Assembly (NCBI RefSeq): GCF_964355755.1
Contig: NC_092680.1
Location: 2,831,001-2,891,000, forward strand
Reading direction: 5' to 3'
Origin: Antedon mediterranea
Taxonomy: Eukaryota > Echinodermata > Crinoidea > Comatulida > Antedonidae
Length of the DNA: 60,000 nt
Below are positions 51,539-60,000 of this stretch, one piece after another. The notes beneath the pieces were generated by a model. The model had not been told where the DNA came from and did not search any database. It saw only the letters and a program-made list of their open reading frames with translations. The number at the start of each line of letters is the position of its first letter. Position 1 is the stretch's first letter. Made by a program: the position numbers and the translations under genes.

Positions 51539-54500
51539 GTAAGTAACCCGGATTGACTTACATCATTATTATCGTTTTCTCAGCATAGTAGTTACATAGG
51601 CCATGCTAACATATTAAGTAATATTGCTATCTGTTTAATACCAATGTTTATTCATATCAATTTAATTAAACATGGTATTTCAGTGTTTTTATTTACTGTG
51701 ATAAACTGTTATACAGTACCCGCACATTTTAATTGAACATGCCTCGTACGTCAAAAATTATGACATAAAAATGCTAACAAAACCAAACAGAAATATATTA
51801 TCTCTTCAGCTTATCAAGGCTTTTTTTATCAAATTATATTATGTTTAAGATTTTTCCATTTTATTCAATTATTAGGGAACAGTGTTTCCCGATCAGAATT
51901 TTGATAGAGTGGCCGATGCTAAGCGGATGAAGAAAGCAATAAAAGAAAAAGGTTACAGTTACATTTTTCTATTTTGTTGAACCGTAAATTCCCGCATTTT
52001 CCATTTTAAACTTAAATTAAACCAAAAGCAGGAGTGAAAGGAAAAAGGAGTAGTGTATATTAGATATTTAAAGTGCATTTTGTATTTGTAGATGTGGATT
52101 TGAAAGCAGTGACAGACATTTTGGTGAATAGGTCGAATGAACAACGTCAGATTCTTAAATGGCAGTTTAAAAATGACTACAAAAAGGTAGGATTATAAAA
52201 TGAATTTGCGGTTCCAAACGTTTACGGGTCTTTAAAAAACAGGGTATAAACAAAAACCAGGTGCCTCGTATTGTAAATGTTGTCGAAATTTTGGTAGCCT
52301 AGTGCAAGATTAAAGTTTCACCAACAGTGGCAGTTATACATTTTTACAGACAACGCATAATGTAAGCAAGTTATGGTAACTTATAAGATGCTTTTTTGAA
52401 ATACGTTATTGTCTTAAAGATAATTTGTCTTAATATTGTACAATTATTAGGATCTTGATGTGGAACTTGGAAAACGGTTGAGTGGAGACATGTCTGACGT
52501 AATCGTTGGTCTCCTCGATACACCGGAAGTGTATGATGCAAAGTGTCTGTACAAAGCGATGGAGGTAAAAGTAACATTTATTTTTAGCCAAAATCATCAA
52601 CAAAACATAATTTGAGACATGAAAGCATTCACATATATATTTTACACATAGAAACCATTGACAACTAAAGAAACTAAAGAAACAATAGAAAATATTTTAT
52701 TTATTTTATTCGATTGAATAAAATAAAAATATGGTAACCTAGCAACATTTCGTACGGTATTATTACCGACAATAACCAACACCTCTGAAGTTTTCTTGTA
52801 TGGGTTAGATATGTCAACATACGGGAATCGGCTGGGGGAAATATAGTTTGAAAAGTATGCCGAGGAGAAAAATATCAGCCTAACACCGCTAACATAAGAA
52901 AATCTATTCTGAGCCAGGAACACATATTGATTCTAGTAATTTCAATGATTTTGAAAGAATAATACTAATTATTATTTGTAGATAAACACTATAAACTGTT
53001 GTTTGCTTTCTGTTTTTTCACGGCCTGCTTGACATATGTTTCAAGCTATTATGGCAAAACTACTAACTACTGTAATACTATTTCAATGTTGTGCTGAGAA
53101 GCATCACAAGATTACGATTCTGAACCTTATAATTAAATTAAATAAACATTTATTTTCGTAAAAAATTTCAAATATATAAAGTAAAAGTGGAATTTAAGTG
53201 TTTATTTTGTTACATATCTTACTGTGTTTCATTTCGCATAGATTTCATTATACAACGTTGTTTTTTTAATGGTTGTTGTACCCTATATCATGCATGTTCA
53301 GGCCTACACTATTTCACTTTAACATGTCATCTGATAAAAAACAAACCCATGATAAGTAATTTTGATTTATCCAAAATGTTATGGTAATTCATCATGAAAT
53401 GATGATCGATCAAACGTCAGCCCATAACAATAGATTAATTTAAAAGTTAAATTATGAATTGATTTGTTTCCCAGGGTCTCTTAACAGACGACAAGGCGCT
53501 GATTGGTATTTTGTTGTCACGTGACAACCAGGTAAGTGAACTAATACCAGCATATGTTATGTTAATAACATGCATTCATATTGTCTTTTTGCATTGATTG
53601 TCACAAACAATTGAACAGATATACAGAAATGTATTTAAATTTAAATAAATATTTAGCAATGGTTTAAGTCCTAATGTAGCTTGTTATTTGTAGTACGAAC
53701 TTTTTATAAAATACTTTATCTTTCAGCGATTGAACGACATTAAAATGGCATATGAGGAACGTAAGTTTCGTGTCATCATTATTATACTATTCATTGAATA
53801 TTGATATAACTGCTGGGTTTATTGCCTTGAAATAATTTCAAACTGAAATCGAAGCAACTGAGTATAGGCCTACATAATTACATTAAGTTCAATCGATACA
53901 CTGCAAAACAAAATTGTCAACAGAATATTGACGGCGGCTCGGTTGTCCTCTAGTCAATAGTCTGGGTTCCAGACGGAGTATTGTCTTAATATTATTAGTA
54001 ATCAGATTACTATTTTTGCACATATGGCGTTTCAAACGTATACTACTTGAGCTTGGATATTTTCAGACAAAAATAGAAATTAAAAAATAAATAAAAAAGA
54101 CAATGAATACAGGCTAAACTGTGCATTAAGACGATTATCGTATAAAGCGTAATAAAAAAAAAAAAAAAATCTATTCCGTTACATTTTATTCCAGTTTACA
54201 AGCGCAAGTTGTTAGATGACTTAAACTCGGAGACAAGAGGCCATTTTAAGCACCTGCTAGTTTCATTCGCAAAGGTAAAGCCAATTTATGTAGGCCTACT
54301 AATATTTCATCGGACTTAGGATATTTTACTGAATTTTACGTATGGGGCTTCGTAAAAACGAAAGCTTCATAAGCGTGGTTCCCACTAAGGATAAGCGACC
54401 GTATATTTATCCATGTATTATGATTGGTTAAATTGCTAGCGTTGCGCTTACGCCATTGTGTGCTAGAGTGGGAACCAAGCTTTAATTCAAATCTATATAC

Positions 54501-57500
54501 ACTTAACATGCGCAAAATGGCTATCGTAACAGAATGATTATTTTCATAGATAAGTACATTACATTATGCATCAAATGAGACGACAGACAGATGTTGCAAA
54601 TATTACTGTATAAATATTTTAGATATTTAATTATTAGGCCTATCATTAATAATCGATTTGTTTTAATAATCTGATGTTGCCATCTGTTTACAGTAGGCCT
54701 ACTTGTATGAGTATTAAAGATAAGACAATACATTTGTATAACTATAGGCTGAACGAGATGAGAGCAATAAAGTGGATTTTGTGAGGGCTCGACGCGACGC
54801 AAAAGCAATATTTGAGGTAAATATTAATTTGGATGAAGCTTGGTTTCTGATTGGTTCCTGCTTAACAACGTAAGCGCAACGTAAGTAAGTGAGTTGGCCA
54901 ATCACAATCGACCGTTCGGAGTTCCATTGCGTCGTGATTGATCAAACTCCAAACTGATCATGTTGCGTTGTCCAAGTGAGAACCAGGGATTCATTCATTT
55001 TTTTTGTTAGTTTTAAGGAGAAATAAGCGTGTCTTTCATTTGGGTTGTCGGGTACCATCAACAAGATTCTGATATTTATTGATGTTGCATAAACAATCAA
55101 TCAATGATAATACATAATATATGAGCCTATATTATAATTTACAGGGTTTATTTATTCAAATACATGTAGTGAATTCCATCCGCAAAGGAATCCGAATCAA
55201 TCAAATACATACTGTAGGCCTTAGTACACATTATCCGATTCAATCAAATACATACTGTAGGCCGTAGTACATTCAATCCGATTCAATCAAATACATACTG
55301 TAGGCCTTAGTACACATTATCCGATTCAATCAAATACATACTGTAGGCCTTAGTACATTCAACCCGATTGAATCAAATACATACTGTCGGCCTATAAACG
55401 TTCTTTGTAATTTTTTATATTTGTTCATATTATTTTTGTACTGTAGGCTGGGGAAGGTCAGTGGGGGATTGACAAATCAGAGATCAATGATGTTCTTATT
55501 AGTCAGAGTGACGCACAGTTGAGGGCCACATTTAAAGCATATGACGAGGTATGGTATAGTTAATATTTCAATTTTGCTCAATAACTTCCAGTAAAGCATA
55601 CCAAGGATCCTGAGTATGCATATTGATAATACATTAGAGATGCAATGCAAGGACGTAGACGCAACACAATGACGTAGATGAAATTCAAAGACATAGACGC
55701 AAGGCAATGACGTAGACGAAATTCAAAGACATAGACGCAAAGGCAATGACGTAGACGAAATTCAAGGACACAGACGCAAGGCAATGACGTAGACGAAATT
55801 CGAGGACACAAACGCAACGCAAATGACGTAGACGAAATTCAAGGACACAAACGCAACGCAAATGACGTAGACGAAATTCAAGGACATAGACGCAACGCAA
55901 ATGACGTAGACGAAATTCAAGGACATAGACGCAAGGCAATGACGTAGACGAAATTCAAGGACATAGACGCAACGCAATGACGTAGACGAAATTCAAAGAC
56001 ATAGACGCAACGCAATGACGTAGACGAAATTCAAGGACATAGACGCAACGCAATGACGTAGACGAAATTCAAAGACATAGACGCAAGGCAATGACGTAGA
56101 CGAAATTCACGGACATAGACGCAACGCAATGACGTAGACGAAATTCAAAGACATAGACGCAAGGCAATGACGTAGACGAAATTCGAGGACATAGACGCAA
56201 CGCAATGACGTAGACAAAATTCAAAGACATAGACGCAAGGCAATGACGTAGACGAAATTCACGGACATAGACGCAACGCAATGACGTAGAAAGACGAAAT
56301 TCAAGGACATAGACGTAGCCGAAATGACGTAGACGAAATTTAAGGACACAAACGCAACGCAATGACGTAGACTCTACACAAGGACGTATAAATGCAACAC
56401 ACGGACGTAGAAGCAGCACAAGGAAGTGGTGTCATAGAGTCCCGAACTTTACTATTGACAGTGTCTGATTGTAAATCATATATTTCTTTTCTTCCGGTAA
56501 ATCCAGATTTCGCAACTTGGAATCGAAGGAGCTATTGAAGAACAGGCTAGTGGAGATCTCCAAGAAGGATATCTTGCAGTTAGTAAGTATACGTACTGTA
56601 TATGCCTACTTAAGCTTTCCTACTTGGACGCAACAAGTAATTTGACCAATCACGATGCAATGGATCATACGCATTTTCACTTGATTGGTCAATTCATCCG
56701 TTTTGCGCATACGACTTTGCAAACAAGCATAACACGTAATATTACGCACTCACTCTTTCTTGAGTAAGAAACACGAAAAGTTTGTTGGACAGTGCAATCT
56801 AAAACAGTGATAGGTAAAGAGAGATTTCTTGTATTTTTTATTTCAGTAAAAACAGCATGTAACCCGGCAAAATTCTTTGCTGAGAGAATCTACCAATCAA
56901 TGCAAGGACTGCTGCAGGATGATGATCAACTAATGCGAGTGGTAATCTCACGATCTGAGGTAACAAATGAAATAACTCATCGAAAATCGAAATCGTTTAT
57001 TAATCCTAATTATTTAGATAAAGAGATTAGTTTAGTTAATGAGGATAATATATTATTTTATGATACGTTATCTAGATTTTGACTCATAAGTCTCGAGTTA
57101 GTCTGTTTACGTTGTTGGTATTCTTGTTAAAAATGTTTTTTTTTTCCAATTTCGTGGTTCGGCTTGAGAATCTGTTTATTAGCGTCAACCTCACACAGAT
57201 GTGGGCGAGTGAGGCTAAGATATTTGCATTATAAATGGAGGCAGAAAGGATAGGATACACCGTATTGGTTACCAGAACTAATTGTATCTTCCGTACCGTA
57301 TATATTTGGGGCGATTTTTTATCACAGATTTCCTCATGTTATCATTTCAAATTAATTAATTAAATTGCATTATATCACCATGGGGCTTAGAATTTATTCT
57401 GATGTTTATATACATAATATGTAAAATAACACGATACAAGATGAACTAAGATGACTTTATATGTATTCACATACACATATACATATAAAACCCACTAAAA

Positions 57501-58270
57501 GTACAATAAAACATATATTTATAGACACTCATCACCACTTGTAATGAACACTTGACCCAACATTATGGTAAACTACAATCCCATCATTATAGAATATTAT
57601 TCATATCAATATTAATCAATGTAAAAAAAAATATACTTGAATTGATTTATAACTAACATGAAAGTGAAACAATATTAAGTTATCGAACTAAAGAGATACA
57701 ATATAACATATTCAAAATAGCTTAACGGAATAAGATCATTCAATACAAGATTATCCGTAGACTTGGACTACTATGTAAACGCAACAATTACATCAATGTA
57801 GAAAGGTAGAATCGTTTAAAGCATTACAATTAAACATCTACTTACAACCTTAGCAACCATGTCAATCGGAATATACTGTATACCAAAGATTTTTACACAT
57901 TCCTTTCGTGAAAATAACAATATCACACAGCAACCATTGTAAGGGGAGAGACTCATTGTATGCAAGATTGATAACATTCCAACGCACGGTCCAATCGATT
58001 TAAATATAGCGCCAAAGCTGAAAAAACTTTCGCTTCCCTACACTAACTCGAGTTACCAGCTTAAGGTATAACACGCCATATGTGTACCAATGATTTTCCT
58101 TGTAATGTGTAATAATCATTTTTTTTTAATTCTCCATGTTTCAGGTTGATCTTCTAAGAATGAAGACAGAATTTTACAACATGTATTCTAAGAAGATGCA
58201 TGACTACATCAAAGAGGAATGCAAAGATGATTATGTTGAAGTGCTTCTTGGGATTGTGAAAACCATATAG
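48027..58270 (+). CDS. Galectin-annexin fusion protein, complete (15 exons, 474 aa)
   Basis: Fifteen exons join with GT-AG borders into one 1425-nt frame: 48027-48077, 48622-48695, 49259-49481, 51404-51538, 51876-51951, 52092-52186, 52451-52564, 53475-53531, 53727-53760, 54195-54274, 54748-54816, 55447-55548, 56507-56582, 56847-56959 and 58145-58270. Residues 18-154 resemble a galectin carbohydrate-recognition fold; residues about 165-474 are a four-repeat annexin core, a family of cytosolic phospholipid-binding proteins. No signal peptide or membrane segment is seen, as is usual for both families. Annexins normally carry a short, variable N-terminal tail; here it is replaced by a whole lectin-like domain. 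A candidate AATAAA lies at 58745-58750. The gene is divergent from otoferlin and convergent with another annexin. The two halves share one continuous frame, so this is not two adjacent genes. Transcript proof is lacking. Confidence 0.92.
48717..48837. mobile_element. Foldback MITE copy 10, inverted, in fusion-gene intron 2
   Basis: Starts AGCTCTGTCTACATATCAAAC after TAA and contains the family interior in opposite orientation (GGTAGTGATATGACATCATC). The right end is worn. Confidence 0.72.
49025..49248. repeat. Direct duplication (about 120-bp period) ahead of fusion exon 3
   Basis: AATGTGTACGCGCGCGTTTT and CAATTGCTGTTACGTA, then TATTTTCCAAATAATTATTG, occur twice, at about 49050 and 49170. 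Confidence 0.85.
49520..49955. repeat. Diverged direct duplication (about 215 bp) in fusion intron 3
   Basis: Both copies share AGTCTG...TAGGCCTACAATTATGA, GTTATGAATTTGCGCTTAAA and CACTGTTGAATTTACTA; the left halves are more diverged. Confidence 0.8.
50331..50695. repeat. Second diverged duplication (about 190-bp period) in fusion intron 3
   Basis: Copies share TTATTGGA-TAATTATTA, GTAATGTAACCT, TAGATAAAA, AAATTCGATCAATA and AATGTTATATAAAAAC. No exon is seen in the remaining intron up to 51403. Confidence 0.78.
51876..58270 (+). CDS. Annexin core of the fusion (exons 5-15, four repeats)
   Basis: Repeat 1 (about 165-245) has FDRVADAKRMKKAIK, ILVNRSNEQRQILKWQFK and KRLSGDMSDVIVGLLDTP. Repeat 2 starts YDAKCLYKAMEG and has LLSRDNQRLNDIKMAYEE. 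Repeat 3 has FVRARRDAKAIFEAGEGQWG and LISQSDAQLRATFKAYDE. Repeat 4 has NPAKFFAERIYQSMQG, VVISRSEVDLLRMKTEFY and a C-terminal YVEVLLGIVKTI. These are diagnostic annexin helices. The type II calcium loops (G-x-G-T with a distant acid) are altered in every repeat: KEKDVD, EGLLTDD, GEGQWGIDK and QGLLQDD. Calcium-dependent lipid binding is therefore doubtful; calcium-independent binding or a scaffold role is possible. Confidence 0.93.
55187..55395. repeat. 43-bp tandem repeat ahead of fusion exon 12
   Basis: About 4.7 copies of CCGATTCAATCAAATACATA plus CTGTAGGCCTTAGTACACAT. Confidence 0.9.
55632..56425. repeat. 38-bp minisatellite in the fusion-gene intron between exons 12 and 13
   Basis: About 20 copies of GACGTAGACGAAATTCAAGG plus ACATAGACGCAACGCAAT, rich in CpG against the AT-rich background. 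Minus-strand ORFs (Arg/Leu/Val-rich) are artefacts of the unit. Confidence 0.95.
56960..58144 (+). other. Last intron of the fusion gene, no further feature seen
   Basis: AT-rich. The exon 14 frame runs on past its donor to 57082 before a stop, which could give a truncated read-through form but has no annexin similarity. Confidence 0.5.
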
Positions 58271-58744
58271 AATAACAAGTAGAAACCCTGGCCTATAGTT
58301 TTAGTGCATTGTGCTTATAGGACTATACTTTTAGGGCATTAAACGTAGAGGAGAAAATAATACAAATTTAATAATAAAAATGTATTATTGTAATCACCTT
58401 CTATTCTTTGTTGGTTTAAATATTGTTATACACTATTTTAATTTTATAATTAATTCATTTCTTTTACCAGTTTGATAAATTATTTAATATATTCCATGTT
58501 TTTGGTGTATTTTATATTTGTTACATTTTTTGTTTGTTGTTATATAGCCTACTATTAGTAGTTAATAGATAACATTTTTATTTGGAACAACTATTTTTTT
58601 GTTAGAAACGGGTAACTAGATTAGTCAAATGATTAACCACGTATGATAATTAACTGAAGTCTATATAATGCAGTTTAAATGCTTCAAATAAGAGACTTTT
58701 TAAAAACTTACATATAAATTTTCAAAAATATGTTCATGATATAC

Positions 58745-58750
58745 AATAAA
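58745..58750 (+). terminator. Candidate polyadenylation signal (AATAAA) of the fusion gene
   Basis: AATAAA lies about 475 nt after the stop codon of the galectin-annexin gene, before the convergent annexin. It is a single hexamer in AT-rich DNA. Confidence 0.35.
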
Positions 58751-59153
58751 TATGGTAATACCACAGTGTGGCGGGTTATGACTAACAATACCATCTTCCC
58801 CACTACACCTGCACAAACTAATTTGCATAATAACACACGGCATACCAAACTGTTTTAAATAGAGCTGCGGAAATGACACCTATATTTTGAAACAAAATAT
58901 ATAAAGTTTCTTCAGTGTACCTCTGAACTGAAATAATATAATATTTATTTCTCTGAGTTCCACAAACATGCTTATACATTTAGTGAATCTGTTTATTTAC
59001 AACATTTAAACAAATATTAGTACAATGTTTCTCCTCCCTGATACCATCAAGCAACTAAAGTAATACAATGTATTTAAGAAAGTTTAAAAACAACAACTAT
59101 GTTTGTACAAAGAACACAATGCGTGTTGGTATTTGGTGTGTACCGCAGTTTTG

Positions 59154-59876
59154 TTAATTTACAACTGCCAAAAGTACATCTTGGCATCTACCATCATACT
59201 TCACAATGATGTCATCAACAAGTTTGACGTCATATTTTGTTAAGTATTTGTCACGCACAAAGCACATATCATTCTATAATAAAAAGAAAATTACAAACAT
59301 TGTTTGAATAATAATATATACCGTTTTTAGTTGTTGAGAATAAATTTAGAAAATAAAAATATTAATATGGTTTCATACTGTGTACTATTCAAGATCAACT
59401 GTAAATACACATTCTAGAATAAACAATTACTATTGGTCTACATGTATACATCTATATTTACATTATATTGCACTGATGAAGGGCTAGTGTTGCCCGAAAG
59501 CTCTGCTAACTTTTCTGGCTGTTTTACTTCTCGTTTTGATTTTTATTTTGTATCTCCATTGAGATCCAGCCACTGATACCCACATCATTGTCATTTTTTC
59601 AGTAATTTGCCTTTGGATTTATTTACATTATTATACACAACGAAATAATAACTATCAAGCATGTCAAAGTAACAATCGAATAATGCAATAATAAATAAAT
59701 TATAATAAAACTAAATGTTTGTCTTTTTTAAAAATAAAAATACTCTTTTATACTCACTCTTGCACAATCTATGACAGTGTTTACCAACAGGTTCTCGTCA
59801 ACACTTCCAGAAGAAGGATAGAGGGCGTCATGAATGCGAACTACACAATAAAGGACCGGGTCCTCGGCGACTTGCA
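59154..59876 (-). CDS. Second annexin gene, C-terminal repeat only (runs off the window)
   Basis: Two minus-strand exons, 59758-59876 and 59154-59273, join in phase 0 and end at TAA (59156-59154). They read EDPVLYCVVRIHDALYP, SVDENLLVNTVIDCARNDM, FVRDKYLTKYDVKLVDDIIV and CQDVLLAVVN, matching annexin repeat 4 (NPxxYFAERLYxAM; LIRIIVSRSEIDL; IKxxFxxxYxxxL; YRKLLLALL). The calcium loop G-x-G-T is not preserved (PSSGSVDE). Minus-strand AATAAA signals (TTTATT on plus, 58992-58997 and 58944-58949) lie downstream. The gene is tail-to-tail with the fusion gene, about 0.9 kb between stops. Whether it also has a galectin part cannot be seen here. Confidence 0.82.
59465..59632 (+). repeat. Interspersed repeat with CTGATGA...GAAA core, copy 2
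   Basis: Reads GCACTGATGAAGGGCTAGTG, TTGCCCGAAAGCTCTGCTAA, then CCATTGAGATCCAGCCACTG and GCCTTTGGATTTATTTACAT. It shares head and tail with the 45235 copy. It lies in the intron between the two visible exons of the second annexin. Confidence 0.6.
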
Positions 59877-60000
59877 CTAGTGATAAGAAAAAAAAATGTT
59901 TGTTACAAAAAAATCCAACTCATTTCAATAGATGGATTGCAATCATTTAATTATAGCCAACCGTAGGCCCTATATCACTAGTGAGTCCAGAGGCAAACAG

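Noticed and set aside
55477-56419. Minus-strand ORFs with RLRHCLASMSLNFVYV repeats
   Set aside because: Antisense reading of the 38-bp minisatellite and of fusion exon 12.
56792-57082. 96-codon ORF as a separate small gene
   Set aside because: Its core is fusion exon 14; the remainder is read-through into introns on both sides.

Overview
The window is animal genomic DNA: it is AT-rich and intron-rich, with GT-AG introns, many tandem repeats and MITE/SINE copies. Two multi-exon genes assemble completely, and part of a third runs off the right edge. The metazoan gene content, the abundant TAGGCCTA-type motifs and the repeat style suggest a marine invertebrate deuterostome, probably an echinoderm. 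That placement is an inference, not a proof.

Layout: (1) 1-5.5 kb holds repeats only: palindromic arrays, a 41-bp minisatellite and an 823-bp Harbinger-like element carrying a Myb/SANT-like ORF. (2) 5.56-45.75 kb, minus strand, is a complete otoferlin (OTOF) orthologue. I assembled 46 coding exons in one continuous frame of 2216 codons plus stop: seven C2 domains, FerI/FerB regions, a long low-complexity linker with three phase-0 microexons (18, 18 and 27 nt), and three tandem alternative last exons, each exactly 181 nt to its stop and each encoding a different C-terminal membrane anchor. Its introns hold several minisatellites, a G-rich tract, SINEs, a LINE 3' end, hAT MITEs with intact 8-bp target duplications, and most of the ten copies of a foldback MITE. 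(3) 45.75-48.03 kb is the spacer between divergent genes. (4) 48.03-58.27 kb, plus strand, is a 15-exon gene for a 474-residue protein whose first four exons encode a galectin-fold domain and whose last eleven encode a four-repeat annexin core. The usual galectin sugar contacts and all four annexin type II calcium loops are degenerate. (5) 59.15-59.88 kb, minus strand, is the last repeat of a second annexin gene, tail-to-tail with the first.

The galectin-annexin fusion is the most unusual item here. It sits head-to-head with a gene for another membrane-binding C2 protein (otoferlin) and tail-to-tail with another annexin. Otoferlin is a calcium sensor for vesicle fusion and annexins are phospholipid-binding proteins, so the neighbourhood is enriched for membrane-trafficking and repair functions. 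Any functional link between the neighbours is inference. Exon coordinates were derived by hand from splice consensus and frame continuity.
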